Part shown: one piece after another, positions 35,140 through 44,458 of the stretch
Position numbering within the stretch: position 1 is the stretch's first letter
Layout: each line of letters opens with the position of its first letter
From: Microbulbifer donghaiensis
Lineage (GTDB): Bacteria > Pseudomonadota > Gammaproteobacteria > Pseudomonadales > Cellvibrionaceae
Direction: 5' to 3'
DNA: 64,000 nt
NCBI RefSeq assembly: GCF_900129095.1
Contig: NZ_FQVA01000003.1
Location: 186,001-250,000, forward strand
The notes under the pieces: model-generated
What the model saw: the letters and a program-made list of their open reading frames with translations, nothing else
Databases searched by the model: none
Told to the model about the DNA's origin: nothing
Translations under genes and position numbers: made by a program

Positions 35140-37077
35140 TCACTTATTGGCGCGGTGCTCGACCAGCTCGTCGACCACGGACGGATCCGCCAGTGTCGAG
35201 GTATCGCCGAGATTCTCCAGTTCGTTCGCGGCGATCTTGCGCAGGATTCGGCGCATGATCTTGCCGGAGCGGGTTTTCGGCAGGCCGGGCGCCCACTGGA
35301 TGATATCCGGCTTGGCGATAGGGCCAATTTCCTTCACGCATAGGTCGATCAGTTCCTGGCGCAGCTCCTCCGACGGCTCGTGACCGGCCTTCAGGGTGAC
35401 GTAGGCGTAGATGCCCTGCCCCTTGATATCGTGCGGGTAGCCCACCACCGCCGCCTCGGCGGTATCGTCGTGCAGCACGATAGCGCTCTCGATTTCCGCG
35501 GTACCGAGGCGGTGCCCGGACACGTTCAGCACATCGTCGATGCGGCCGGTAATCCAGTAGTCGCCATCCTTGTCGCGGCGCGCGCCGTCGCCGGTGAAGT
35601 AGTAGCCGGGGAAGGTGGAGAAGTAGGTATCGATCATGCGCTGGTGATCGCCGAACACCGAGCGGATCATGCTCGGCCAGCTGGCCTTCATTACCAGTGC
35701 GCCCTCACCCTCGCCATCGATTTCCTGACCCTTTTCATCCAGCAGTGCCGGCTGCACGCCGAAGAAGGGCCTGGTGGCGGAGCCGGGTTTCATGGTGATG
35801 GCTCCGGGCAGCGGCGTGATCAGGTGCGCGCCGGTTTCGGTCTGCCACCAGGTGTCGACAATCGGGCAGTGCTCGTCGCCGACCACCTTGTAATACCACT
35901 CCCAGGCTTCCGGGTTGATCGGCTCACCGACGGTGCCCAGCAGCTTCAGTGAACTGCGATCGGTACCAGTAACATAGTCGTCGCCCGCACCCATTAATGC
36001 GCGGATCGCGGTCGGCGCCGTGTAGAAAATATTGACCTTGTGCTTGTCCACCACCTGCCAGCAGCGCGACGCATCCGGGTAGGTGGGCACACCCTCGAAC
36101 ATCAGCGAGATGGCGCCTACGGCCAGCGGGCCGTAGACGATATAACTGTGCCCGGTGATCCAGCCGACATCGGCGGTACACCAGAAGACATCGCCCTCCT
36201 TGTAATCGAAGGTGTACTTGAAGGTCATCGCCGACATCAGCAGGTAGCCGGCGGTGGTGTGCAGCACGCCTTTCGGCTTGCCGGTGGAACCGGACGTATA
36301 GAGTATAAACAGCGGGTCTTCCGCGTTCATCACTTCCGCTGCGCAGTCGGCGCCCTGCTCGGCGACGGACTCGGCGTACCAGATATCCCGCTTGCTGTCC
36401 CAGTCAATGTTGGCGCCAGTGCGCTTGACCACGATCGCGGTGTGCACATCGGGACAGCTGGCCAGCGCCTTATCCACATTGGCCTTGAGCGGTATCTTGC
36501 GACCGCCGCGCACACCCTCATCGGCGGTGATCACCAGCCGGCAGTCGGAGTCGAGGATGCGGTCTTTCAACGAGTCGGGAGAGAAGCCGCCAAACACGAC
36601 CGAGTGCACGGCGCCGATGCGAGCACAGGCGAGCATCGCATAGGCGGCCTCCGGGATCATCGGCATATAGAGGCAGACGCGATCGCCCTTGTTGACGCCG
36701 CGGGCCTTCAGCAAATTGGCCAGCCGGCAGACCTGCTCGTGCAGCTCGGCGTAGGTGATGTGCTTGCTGTCGGCGGGATCGTCACCCTCCCAGATAATCG
36801 CGGTCTGCTCCGCGCGGGCCGGCAGGTGGCGGTCGATACAGTTGACGGAGACATTCAGCTCGCCGTCGGCGAACCAGGCCGCGTGTCCCTTGCTCAGGTC
36901 CTCGTCCACCACCTGGGTGAACGGCTTGTGCCACTGCAGGAAATCCTTCGCCTGCTGCGACCAGAAAGCCTGCGGATCCTCGACGGACTGGCGGTACATC
37001 TTGTCGTAGTCCTCCGCGCGGATATGCGCGTCGGCGGCGAATTCGGCGGGCACTGGACGGGTGTGCACTTCAGACAT
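35140..37077 (-). CDS. acs: Acetyl-CoA synthetase (AMP-forming)
   Basis: Converts acetate, ATP and CoA to acetyl-CoA through acetyl-AMP, letting the cell use acetate. The 645 residues match the family. The ATP-binding motif is [17 protein letters not shown]; the A5 and A8 regions read WWQTETG and [20 protein letters not shown]; the lysine acetylated to switch the enzyme off is in [24 protein letters not shown] precedes the ATG. A strong terminator follows. The gene encoding a histone-deacetylase-like hydrolase and a GNAT-fused CoA transferase lie within 4 kb but are not in its operon. Confidence 0.97.
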   Translation of the reverse strand: MSEVHTRPVPAEFAADAHIRAEDYDKMYRQSVEDPQAFWSQQAKDFLQWHKPFTQVVDEDLSKGHAAWFADGELNVSVNCIDRHLPARAEQTAIIWEGDDPADSKHITYAELHEQVCRLANLLKARGVNKGDRVCLYMPMIPEAAYAMLACARIGAVHSVVFGGFSPDSLKDRILDSDCRLVITADEGVRGGRKIPLKANVDKALASCPDVHTAIVVKRTGANIDWDSKRDIWYAESVAEQGADCAAEVMNAEDPLFILYTSGSTGKPKGVLHTTAGYLLMSAMTFKYTFDYKEGDVFWCTADVGWITGHSYIVYGPLAVGAISLMFEGVPTYPDASRCWQVVDKHKVNIFYTAPTAIRALMGAGDDYVTGTDRSSLKLLGTVGEPINPEAWEWYYKVVGDEHCPIVDTWWQTETGAHLITPLPGAITMKPGSATRPFFGVQPALLDEKGQEIDGEGEGALVMKASWPSMIRSVFGDHQRMIDTYFSTFPGYYFTGDGARRDKDGDYWITGRIDDVLNVSGHRLGTAEIESAIVLHDDTAEAAVVGYPHDIKGQGIYAYVTLKAGHEPSEELRQELIDLCVKEIGPIAKPDIIQWAPGLPKTRSGKIMRRILRKIAANELENLGDTSTLADPSVVDELVEHRANK

Positions 37078-37346
37078 CGTTTTCTCCCTTATTAGAATTA
37101 TCGGGCGTAGCGGGCCCCGGTGGCTGGCTTTGCCCTAGAGCATAGCCGAGCGGGGCGCGCACTGACGGACAGCCACTCTGCATTGCTCGCCGCCCGCTAT
37201 GCCGACCAGTTATACACCGGCGACAGATAGGTGACAACGCTGTCAAATGGCGTTTCGATTCATCATAACGCGCCGACAAAACCGAATCCCAGCGCAAGAA
37301 TGGAATCGCGTGCCATTTTTGCGACAGCAGTGCAAAATAGCCCGAC

Positions 37347-37366
37347 AAAAAAGTGATCACATTTTT
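37347..37366. promoter_or_regulatory. Palindrome AAAGTGATCAC-ATTTTT upstream of the cupin gene
   Basis: GTGATCAC flanked by A- and T-runs forms an 18-base palindrome 23 bases before the cupin ATG. A matching AAGTGATCACTT lies before the DUF6515 gene at 50425. Both could be operators for one regulator that I cannot name. Nothing else in 37078-37388 is recognisable. Confidence 0.3.
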
Positions 37367-37388
37367 CAAATAGCAATCGAGGTGCACC

Positions 37389-37742
37389 ATGGGTGTGAAA
37401 CTGCTACGGATTTCAGAGGGCAAGGGTGAACGGGACGCGGGACCGGTGGCGCCAGAAAAAGTACTGGCGGGCCAGCCGCAGCAGCTGACCGAACACTTTT
37501 TCACCAATGCCAAGGAAAACTTCTTTTGCGGTATCTGGTCTTCCGATACCGGTAAGTGGACACTCACTTACAGCGAGGATGAGTTCTGCTACATCATCGA
37601 TGGCGAGGCGGTGATCACCGACGCGGACGGCCACAGCGAGCGGGTCAGTACCGGCGACGCCTTCTGCATTCCGGCCGGCTTCGAGGGCACCTGGGAAACC
37701 CTGGGTAGCGTGAAGAAGTTCTACGCGATCTACGAGGAGTAA
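37389..37742 (+). CDS. Small cupin protein (DUF861 type)
   Basis: A 117-residue single cupin domain, the PF05899-like group related to ureidoglycine aminohydrolase cupins. The barrel is covered by GIWSSDTGKWTLTYSEDEFC, IIDGEAVITDADGHSERV and GDAFCIPAGFEGTWET. The classical metal-binding histidines of motif 1 are not obvious (the position reads SEDEFCY), as is common in this group. GAGGTG lies before the ATG. It may act as a sensor or enzyme; no partner is adjacent. Confidence 0.85.
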   Translation: MGVKLLRISEGKGERDAGPVAPEKVLAGQPQQLTEHFFTNAKENFFCGIWSSDTGKWTLTYSEDEFCYIIDGEAVITDADGHSERVSTGDAFCIPAGFEGTWETLGSVKKFYAIYEE

Positions 37743-37754
37743 GTTGGCGGCGGC

Positions 37755-38678
37755 TCAGTGGCCGATCAGGCCATTCAGGTGAGCTACCACGCTGCGCCCC
37801 AGGGCTCCGAGGGCGTAGCCCCCTTCCAGCGCCGAGACAATGCGCCCGTCCGCGTGGCGCCCGGCCAGTTCGCGCACGACATCGGTCACCCAGCGGTAAT
37901 CCTGTTCCAGCAGCCGCAACTGCGCCATCTCGTCCTCGATATGGCCGTCGAAGCCCGCCGAGATAAAGATCATCTGCGGCTGGAACTGTTCCAGTGCCGG
38001 CAGCCATTGTTCCTCAACCGCGCGGCGGAATTCCTCGCCGCCGGCACCGGGCTCCAGCGGCGTATTGACGATATGCGCCGGCAGCTCGCCGGTACCGCTG
38101 AACGGATAGAAGGGGTGCTGGAAGCTGGAGCACAGCAGGAAGCCGTCGCGGTCGCGCACGAACTCCTCGGTGCCGTTTCCGTGGTGCACGTCGAAATCCA
38201 CGATTGCCACCCGCTCCAGGCCGTAATGCTGTCGCGCCCAGGCCGCGCCGATGGCGATATTGTTGAACAGGCAGAAACCCATGGCCCTGGCCCGCTCGGC
38301 GTGGTGGCCCGGCGGGCGCACCGCGCAGAAGGCCGACGGTACCTCGCCGGCCATCACCCGGTCCACCGCCGACACCACGGCGCCGGCGGCGTGCAGCGCG
38401 GCAGCCAGTGAGCCGGGACACATGGACGTGTCCTCATCCAGTACCACCATCCCCTCTGCCGGTGCCCGCGCGAAAATCGAGTCTACGTAATCGGAGTCGT
38501 GCACCAGCACCAGCTGTTCGCGGGTTGCCGCCGGCGCGTCAAAGTGGCGCAGCACGAAATCGAGGCCACTGCTCAGCAGCTGGTCGTGAATGGCATCGAG
38601 CCGCGCCGGCCGCTCCGGGTGGCCGGCGCCCATATCGTGGCCGGCGCACGCGGGACTGGTGATAAATCCGATAGACAT
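37755..38678 (-). CDS. Histone-deacetylase-like amidohydrolase
   Basis: A 307-residue zinc amidohydrolase of the histone deacetylase / acetoin-utilisation / acetylpolyamine family. The core motifs are RPPGHHAERA (121-130, two catalytic histidines), IVDFDVHHGNGTEE (159-172, zinc aspartate and histidine) and FISAGFDGHIEDEM. The typical bacterial substrates are acetylpolyamines or acetylated proteins. Polyamine genes are a few kilobases away, which makes acetylpolyamine a reasonable guess, but nothing in the sequence proves it. Confidence 0.93.
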   Translation of the reverse strand: MSIGFITSPACAGHDMGAGHPERPARLDAIHDQLLSSGLDFVLRHFDAPAATREQLVLVHDSDYVDSIFARAPAEGMVVLDEDTSMCPGSLAAALHAAGAVVSAVDRVMAGEVPSAFCAVRPPGHHAERARAMGFCLFNNIAIGAAWARQHYGLERVAIVDFDVHHGNGTEEFVRDRDGFLLCSSFQHPFYPFSGTGELPAHIVNTPLEPGAGGEEFRRAVEEQWLPALEQFQPQMIFISAGFDGHIEDEMAQLRLLEQDYRWVTDVVRELAGRHADGRIVSALEGGYALGALGRSVVAHLNGLIGH

Positions 38679-38786
38679 GAGCGGACTCCGGGCGTGGAAA
38701 TGGCCTTGGCGAAGTGTAACTATGCCCTGTTATTAACCCGGCAACCAAATAGGTTGACGGGTTAATGCGGCACAGGGAAGTGCCGA

Positions 38787-38927
38787 CGCCGGCCGGAGGC
38801 CGGCGCGAGCCCTTGAATTACATGTAATTGCGGATCAGCTAAAGCTGGCCAAATCCGCTCCCGGCGATTTTGTGCGCGGGCATTTCAAGGGCGACGGCCA
38901 AATAGATCAAGGATGATCTATTTGGCC
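38787..38927. repeat. Cluster of nested palindromes downstream of the CoA-transferase fusion
   Basis: In 140 bases there are an 8-base stem with GGA loop (38787-38805), the perfect palindrome AATTACATGTAATT (38816-38829), CAGCTAAAGCTG, and a perfect 14-base stem GGCCAAATAGATCA / TGATCTATTTGGCC (38896-38927) that covers the stop codon of the fusion gene. GCCCTTGAA and TTCAAGGGC bracket the inner ones. Presumably an intergenic repeat element combined with a transcript-end hairpin. Confidence 0.7.
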
Positions 38928-40780
38928 GCCGGGTTGATAGCGTCGCGAAGATCCAGCGTCAGCAGAACCTCGTCCATGTCCGCGCCCGGCGTGGCGACAA
39001 AGCCGCAGTTGTCGAACACCGCCAGCATCGGGCGATTGTCCCGGCGCACGCAAGCCACCATGCGCTCTATGCCGCGAGCACGCGCAATGGCCTCCAGCTC
39101 GTTAAGCAGTGTCGTGGCGATGCCCTTACCGCGGCGGCTCTCCTTGATCACGAAAGCCACCTCGCAGCTGTTGTCGGCGGCATTGTAGTAGTAGCGCCCC
39201 ACCCCCTGGATCACCTCGGCCTCGCCTTCGCGATCGGTGAAGCACAGGGCCAGATCGCTACTCTGATCGACACTCACCAGGCTGCAGGACTTCTCCCGCG
39301 ACATCTGCGTGACGTGGTGGTTGTAGCGCATCAGCAGGGTTTCCTTGTTGTGGGTATAGAAAAATTCCTGCAGGCGGCGCTCATCGGCGGGACGCAGCGG
39401 GCGCAGCGTATAGGCGATGCCGTCGAAGCTGAAGGTCTTCGATTCCACCGGGCCGAGCTCCGGCACCGACGTGGGCGCCTGCTCCTGGTATTCCGGCACC
39501 CAGTACAGCTTGCGCACCTCCTCGAGCAGTGCGCGGCGGAATTTCGGGTGGGCGATGCGGATCAGCTCCAGCGCCCGCTCGCGGATCGTCTTGCCGTGCA
39601 GCGAGGCGATGCCGTACTCGGTCACGACATAGTGCACGTGGCCGCGCGAAGTCACCACGCCACCGCCCGGGGTCAGTGTCGTCACGATGCGCGAGCGCTT
39701 ACCGTCCCTGGTCGTGGACGGCAATGCGATCACCGGCTTGCCGCCCTGGCTCAGGGCCGCACCGCGGATAAAGTCCACCTGGCCGCCGATACCGCTGTAG
39801 AAGCGGCTGCCGATCGAATCGGAAACCACCTGGCCGGTCAGGTCCACTTCGATGGCACCGTTGATCGACACCATCTTGTCGTTGCGCGCGATCTTGGTCG
39901 GCGAATTGATATGCTCGGCCGGATAGAACTCCACGTGCGGATTGCCGTCGACAAAGTCGTACAGGCGCCGCGTGCCCATACAGAAACTGGCGACCGCCTT
40001 GCCGCGGTGAAATGTCTTCTTGCGGTTGTTGATCACGCCGCTCTTCACCAGATCGATGACGCCATCGGAAATCATTTCCGAGTGAATACCGAGATCGCGG
40101 TGGTTGCCGAGATAGCGCAGTACCGCATCCGGTATCTTGCCGATACCCAGCTGCAGGGTGGCACCATTGTCGATCAGCACGGATACATACTGGCCGATCT
40201 GCTCGGTAACCTGATCCAGTTGCGGTGGCTCGATTTCCGGCAGCTCCTCCGCTGCCTCGAGCCAGGCATCGATCTGCTGGATATGGACGAAGCTGTGGCC
40301 ATTGGTGCGCGGCATGCGCGGGTTCACCTGGGCGATTACCTTGCGCGCGTGCCTGACCGCCGCGGATACCACATCCACGCTGACACCGAGGGAGCAGTAA
40401 CCGAATTCGTCCGGCGGACTGACCATCACCAGCGCCGCATCCAGCGGCAGCGTGTGGTCGCTGAACAGACGCGGGACTTCCGACAGGAAACAGGGTGTGT
40501 AGTCGGCGCGGCCCTCGGCAATGGCCTCGCGCACATTGGCTCCGCCGATAAACAGCGAGTTGACCTTGAACAGGTCGCGGTAGCGCGGCGTCGCCCAGAC
40601 ATTGTCCGACAGCGTGAGGATATGGGTGACCTCGATATCGTGCAGGCCACGGCTGTGATCGATCAGGTCTGCCATCAGCGCATTGGGAACGGCGGCGTTG
40701 GAGCCGATAAAGATGCGGCAGCCGGACTTCAGCAGGTTTCCCCACTGCACTTCCGCGCCGGTGTTCGGGCAGGTGAGCAT
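38918..40780 (-). CDS. Acetyl-CoA hydrolase/transferase fused to a GNAT acetyltransferase
   Basis: A 620-residue two-part protein from the ATG at 40780 (AAAGGG upstream). Residues 1-430 are a CoA transferase of the acetate/4-hydroxybutyrate type: the active-site glutamate is in LGIHSEMISDGV, and GGGVVTSRGHVHYVVTEYGI is the second-domain signature. The last 150 residues form a GNAT domain (YTLRPLRPADERRLQEFFYT, then VIKESRRGKGIATTLLNELE with its acetyl-CoA loop). Fusions of this kind are known but rare relative to the separate proteins. The arrangement suggests that acyl-CoA formed or consumed by one half is linked to acetylation by the other; that is inference. The first 31 codons of the longer frame to 40873 have no support. 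Confidence 0.93.
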   Translation of the reverse strand: MLTCPNTGAEVQWGNLLKSGCRIFIGSNAAVPNALMADLIDHSRGLHDIEVTHILTLSDNVWATPRYRDLFKVNSLFIGGANVREAIAEGRADYTPCFLSEVPRLFSDHTLPLDAALVMVSPPDEFGYCSLGVSVDVVSAAVRHARKVIAQVNPRMPRTNGHSFVHIQQIDAWLEAAEELPEIEPPQLDQVTEQIGQYVSVLIDNGATLQLGIGKIPDAVLRYLGNHRDLGIHSEMISDGVIDLVKSGVINNRKKTFHRGKAVASFCMGTRRLYDFVDGNPHVEFYPAEHINSPTKIARNDKMVSINGAIEVDLTGQVVSDSIGSRFYSGIGGQVDFIRGAALSQGGKPVIALPSTTRDGKRSRIVTTLTPGGGVVTSRGHVHYVVTEYGIASLHGKTIRERALELIRIAHPKFRRALLEEVRKLYWVPEYQEQAPTSVPELGPVESKTFSFDGIAYTLRPLRPADERRLQEFFYTHNKETLLMRYNHHVTQMSREKSCSLVSVDQSSDLALCFTDREGEAEVIQGVGRYYYNAADNSCEVAFVIKESRRGKGIATTLLNELEAIARARGIERMVACVRRDNRPMLAVFDNCGFVATPGADMDEVLLTLDLRDAINPAAK

Positions 40781-40885
40781 GGTAGCGCCCTTTATTGATC
40801 GGTTGCAGACGATCAAAGCATAGTAGCGGCTGGCTTTGGCGCGGCCAACCGTCGGCCGGCGCCAGGATGACAATCAGGGGGCCTG

Positions 40886-41521
40886 TTAACTCTGCGAGCT
40901 GAGAGCCAGCTTGATACCAAAAAAACCAAACAGGCTGCCGGCGGCCCGGTTGAGCCACTTCGCGGCGCGCTCGCTGGTCTTGAATTTGCGACTCACCGAT
41001 GCGGACGACCAGGCCAGGAAATGGCACCAGAGCATTCCGTTCGCATTGAAAATCAGCCCGAGCAGAACAAACGCCAGCGCCTTGCTGTCGCTGTCTGCGG
41101 CAATAAACTGCGGTACGAATGCGAGGAAAAACAGCGCGACCTTGGGGTTCAGGACGTTGGTGAGAAATCCCTGATAGAAGATTTTTTTCAGGGGTACCGG
41201 GGCGGGCTTCTCGGCCTGGATGCCGGCACCGCCGGACTTGCCAACAATCATCGTCGCGCCGACGTACAGCAGGTAGGCGCAACCGATCAGCTTAACGACG
41301 GTAAATGCCCAGGCCGAGGTGGCCAGTATCATCGCAAGCCCGAGGGATGCTGCCAGAACATGCACCATGGTACCGGTGCCAATACCCAGCGCTGCAGCGG
41401 AGCCGGCCCGGAACCCCTGACTGGCACTGCGGCCGACGATATAGAGGGAATCGGGACCGGGCAGGATGTTGAGCACCAAGCCGGAGACGACGAACAACCA
41501 AAGATTCTCGATCCCAAACAT
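40886..41521 (-). CDS. LysE/RhtB-family amino acid exporter
   Basis: A 211-residue inner-membrane exporter with about six helices. LNILPGPDSLYIVGRSASQG near the N terminus, then RAGSAAALGIGTGTMVHV, is the LysE/RhtB signature, and LTNVLNPKVALFFLAF is the second conserved block. Such proteins export amino acids such as lysine, threonine or homoserine lactones; specificity is not readable. It lies 105 bases upstream of the fusion gene and 50 bases downstream of panD on the same strand. Confidence 0.92.
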   Translation of the reverse strand: MFGIENLWLFVVSGLVLNILPGPDSLYIVGRSASQGFRAGSAAALGIGTGTMVHVLAASLGLAMILATSAWAFTVVKLIGCAYLLYVGATMIVGKSGGAGIQAEKPAPVPLKKIFYQGFLTNVLNPKVALFFLAFVPQFIAADSDSKALAFVLLGLIFNANGMLWCHFLAWSSASVSRKFKTSERAAKWLNRAAGSLFGFFGIKLALSSQS

Positions 41522-41571
41522 AAACGATTCCTAACTTGCAGCGGTGAGACTCAAATTCGGAACGGCACCAT

Positions 41572-41958
41572 TCAGGCTTCCGCCAGTTGTACCGGAATGG
41601 TGTTGGAGCTGCGCTCGACGCGGTTGTTCTCGTCCAGGTAAACGAGCTTCGGCAGGAAGCTGTCGGCCTCCTGCTCGGTCATCTGCGCGTAGGACGCGAT
41701 GATGATGCGGTCGCCGACCTGTACCCGCCGCGCGGCGGCGCCGTTCATCGAGATGATGCCGGAACCCCGCTCGGCCAGGATCACGTAGGTGTGGAAGCGC
41801 TCGCCATTGCTGACGTTGTAGATATCGATCTTCTCGAACTCGCGCAGGCCGGCCAGTTCGACCAGGTCCTGGTCGATCGCGCAGGAACCGTCGTACCAGA
41901 GTTCCGCCTGGGTCACCGCGGCCATATGCAGTTTGCACTTCAGCATTTCGATTTGCAT
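41572..41958 (-). CDS. panD: Aspartate 1-decarboxylase
   Basis: Pyruvoyl enzyme that makes beta-alanine from aspartate for pantothenate synthesis. The 128-residue precursor has the self-cleavage site WYDGSCAID, with Gly24-Ser25 at the canonical position; Ser25 becomes the pyruvoyl group. GGAGGT lies eight bases before the ATG at 41958. It follows panC on the same strand with 136 bases between them. PanM-type maturation factors are not nearby. Confidence 0.97.
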   Translation of the reverse strand: MQIEMLKCKLHMAAVTQAELWYDGSCAIDQDLVELAGLREFEKIDIYNVSNGERFHTYVILAERGSGIISMNGAAARRVQVGDRIIIASYAQMTEQEADSFLPKLVYLDENNRVERSSNTIPVQLAEA

Positions 41959-42094
41959 GTTTCATTACCTCCAATCAATCGAATCGGCCGTCCTGACCCG
42001 TTCGATTGTCGCCCGTGAAATACTGGCGCAGATGCGTAGATCTTCTGGTATTTCGCGGGCTCGCGCCGGCGGCGGCACATCCTCGTGTCGCGCG

Positions 42095-42943
42095 TTAAAG
42101 TTCGAGGGATACGTTATCGATCAGGCGCGCGGCACTGGTGTACATGGCGCCGAGAATCGTGATCTGGCAATCGTCATCGGCCGCCGGCTGCAGGTCCTTG
42201 CTGTTGCGGATCGAGAAATAATCGACGCGGAAGCCCGCCTTCTCGATGCGTTTCTTCGCCTCGTCTTCCAGCGCGGCGAAATCGCGGCGGCCGCCTTCGA
42301 TAGCTTCCTTCACCCAGTTCAGGGATTGGTTCAGTACCGCCACCTTCGCGCGTTCCTGCGGGGTGATGTAGCTGTTGCGCGAACTCATCGCCAGGCCGTC
42401 GGCCTCGCGGTGCACCGGCGCGGCGATGATCTCGACCGGAATACACAGGTCCTCGGCCATGCGGCGGATCACCGCCAGCTGCTGGAAGTCCTTGATGCCG
42501 AACACGGCCTTGTCCGGCTGCACGATATTGAACAGCTTTGACACCACCGTGGTGACCCCCTCGAAGTGGCCCGGACGGCTGGCGCCGCAGAGCACATCGG
42601 TCATCGCCGGGCAGACCACGCGGGTCTGCTGATCCATGCCGTTCGGGTAGATCTCGCTTTCATCCGGGTGGAACAGGAAGTCGCAGTTGGCCGCGCGCAG
42701 CTTCGCCATATCCTGTTCCATCGTGCGCGGATAGGTGTCCCAGTCCTCGTTCAGGCCGAACTGCAGGCGATTCACAAAGATGGACACCACCACCAGGTCA
42801 CAGAGCTGCTGCGCCGTCTTGACCAGCTCGATATGGGCGTCGTGCAGATTGCCCATGGTGGGCACGAAGCCGACGGTCTTGCCGTCGCGGCGGGCCTTCG
42901 CCAGCGCCTCGCGCAGGCTGGCCACGTGGTGGAAGACTTGCAT
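42095..42943 (-). CDS. panC: Pantothenate synthetase
   Basis: Joins pantoate and beta-alanine through a pantoyl-adenylate. With the ATG at 42943 it is 282 residues (E. coli 283). The ATP-binding HIGH-like motif is [16 protein letters not shown], and KMSKS-like MSSRNSYI follows, with [18 protein letters not shown] in between. A GTG three codons earlier is not needed. It lies upstream of panD; panB, the usual third member, is not in the window. Confidence 0.97.
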   Translation of the reverse strand: MQVFHHVASLREALAKARRDGKTVGFVPTMGNLHDAHIELVKTAQQLCDLVVVSIFVNRLQFGLNEDWDTYPRTMEQDMAKLRAANCDFLFHPDESEIYPNGMDQQTRVVCPAMTDVLCGASRPGHFEGVTTVVSKLFNIVQPDKAVFGIKDFQQLAVIRRMAEDLCIPVEIIAAPVHREADGLAMSSRNSYITPQERAKVAVLNQSLNWVKEAIEGGRRDFAALEDEAKKRIEKAGFRVDYFSIRNSKDLQPAADDDCQITILGAMYTSAARLIDNVSLEL

Positions 42944-43248
42944 CGCGATCACTACCGCTTTGAGTTAATCAGCGCGGCATCATACTCCCTGCGATGGTGC
43001 GCCTCAATATCGCCAGAACGCCTGATTACAGACAATTTCGACCGAAAAGCCGCAAACAGGTCGCGATCTCCGGCAAAAACCCGAAAACCAGAATCATCGT
43101 TCGGTTTTTTTCTCCCCAACCATCCTCCCACCAGCTCCGCGCCCCAACCTGGCTGAACGAATTAATTGCCAGCGGTTCAGGAAAGATTCAGTCCGCGCCG
43201 GGCAAACTGGCTCCCACAGTAGGAAAGGCTGCCCTGGCGGCACTTGAA

Positions 43249-43348
43249 GAGCCCTCAGCGCTCAGAAAGAGAGCCCTCAGCGCTCAGAAAAAGAGCCTCC
43301 GGGCTCACGAAGGGAGCCACAGAGCTCCAGCAAGAGCCACCAGCGCTC
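43249..43348 (+). repeat. Array of five GAGC hairpins in the leader of a DUF6515 gene
   Basis: Five short inverted repeats with stem GAGC/GCTC start at 43249, 43271, 43293, 43314 and 43334 (spacing 22, 22, 21, 20). The first two are identical, GAGCCCTCAGCGCTC; the third is GAGCCTCCGGGCTC, the fourth GAGCCACAGAGCTC, the fifth GAGCCACCAGCGCTC. A-rich linkers such as AGAAAGA separate them, and AGGAG (the ribosome site) follows immediately. The array ends 13 bases before the start codon, so it is in the 5' untranslated region. A lone half of the TAGGAGCC repeat lies just upstream (about 43208-43220). Confidence 0.8.
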
Positions 43349-43360
43349 AGGAGAAACTGT

Positions 43361-44185
43361 ATGAAACAGATCATCACCGCTATCGCCACCGCCAGCGTGC
43401 TGCTGATCGCCGCCCCGGCACTCGCAGACGGCCGCGACCACTACCGCGGCAAGCAGGATTCCGATGTCAGCGGCTCGGCGTTCCGCAAAGCCTACAACAA
43501 GGAACGCGCCAAGAGCCGCGAAGAGCGGCGCGAGCGCCGTGGCGACCGGCGCCCCGTCTACGTGCGCGACGACCAGGGCAACGGCCGCGGTAAAGGCCAC
43601 GATAACGGACGCGGCAAAGGCCACGACTATGGCCGCGGGAAGGGCCACGACAGGGGTAACCACCAGGGCGAAAACTACGATCGCGACCGCAACCGGCGCC
43701 ACGCCAAACACGACAAGGGCCGCGACTACCATAAGGGCGAGCGCCGCTACGACAAGGGCTATGAGCGCGGTTACAAACACGGCTACAAGCACGGGTACAA
43801 ATACAGCCACGACTGGGGCCACAAGCGCCCGCGCCACAAGCCGCGCCGCCCCTACTACCGCCCGGGCTATCACGCGCACAAGCCGCGCTGGCGCCCGACC
43901 CACTACCACTACGGCTATCGCTGGAGACACCTGCCGAGCAGCTTTGTCAGTATCAGTGTTGGCGCCCTGAGCTTCTTCTACAGCGACGGTATTTTTTACC
44001 GCCCCGCCAGCCACGGCTATGTGGTGGCGAGCGCACCGGTCGGCGCCGTAGTACACGCCTTGCCGGCCTCCGCGGTGACGGTGGTATTTGGCGGGCTCGA
44101 GTACTACGTGGTCTACGACACCTACTACCTGTGGGATGGTCCCCGCGGCGCCTACCGAGTTGTCACCAACCCCGGTTTCTATTGA
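43361..44185 (+). CDS. Exported DUF6515 protein with Arg/Gly/Lys/His-rich repeats
   Basis: A 274-residue protein with Sec signal MKQIITAIATASVLLIAAPALA. Residues about 55-195 are highly basic and low-complexity: three 8-residue GRGKGHD-type repeats (coded by 24-base repeats near 43583-43654), then KHGYKHGYKYSH and many RPxYxRP turns. The C-terminal about 75 residues (SVGALSFFYSDGIFYRPASH, GYVVASAPVGAVVHALPASA, then GGLEYYVVYDTYYLW) are the DUF6515 domain. The product is periplasmic or surface-exposed; the basic part could bind anionic polymer or metal. A related gene lies at 50425. AGGAG lies seven bases before the ATG. Confidence 0.8.
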   Translation: MKQIITAIATASVLLIAAPALADGRDHYRGKQDSDVSGSAFRKAYNKERAKSREERRERRGDRRPVYVRDDQGNGRGKGHDNGRGKGHDYGRGKGHDRGNHQGENYDRDRNRRHAKHDKGRDYHKGERRYDKGYERGYKHGYKHGYKYSHDWGHKRPRHKPRRPYYRPGYHAHKPRWRPTHYHYGYRWRHLPSSFVSISVGALSFFYSDGIFYRPASHGYVVASAPVGAVVHALPASAVTVVFGGLEYYVVYDTYYLWDGPRGAYRVVTNPGFY

Positions 44186-44218
44186 TCAGCCTGTCACGCA
44201 ATTTGCCACCCTAACCTC

Positions 44219-44242
44219 AGCGGCCTTCGGGCCGCTTTTTTT
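44219..44242 (+). terminator. Intrinsic terminator after the first DUF6515 gene
   Basis: AGCGGCC-TTCG-GGCCGCT, a perfect 7-base stem closed by the stable TTCG tetraloop, followed by seven T. It is 34 bases beyond the stop codon. Confidence 0.95.
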
Positions 44243-44458
44243 GTCACGGCATTTCAGAAACTCTTACCGCCCACAAAACCCGAATAAAAATTCAAAAACA
44301 AATCAGGCGCACAAATTCATAAATTTCACGCCACAAACCGAATAAAAATTTAATTTTTTCCTGCTGAAAAATAGAGTTTTTGTTATCTATAGTTATTGCT
44401 TTCGAGCCCGACTGGGCCCAAGATTCGCGCCCCGCTAATGACCAACTGAACAGGCGCC

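Noticed and set aside
43249..43348. CRISPR-like array (five units of about 22 bases)
   Set aside because: Units are too short, repeats are not identical and spacers are 6-8 bases; there are no cas genes. It is better described as a hairpin array in a leader.
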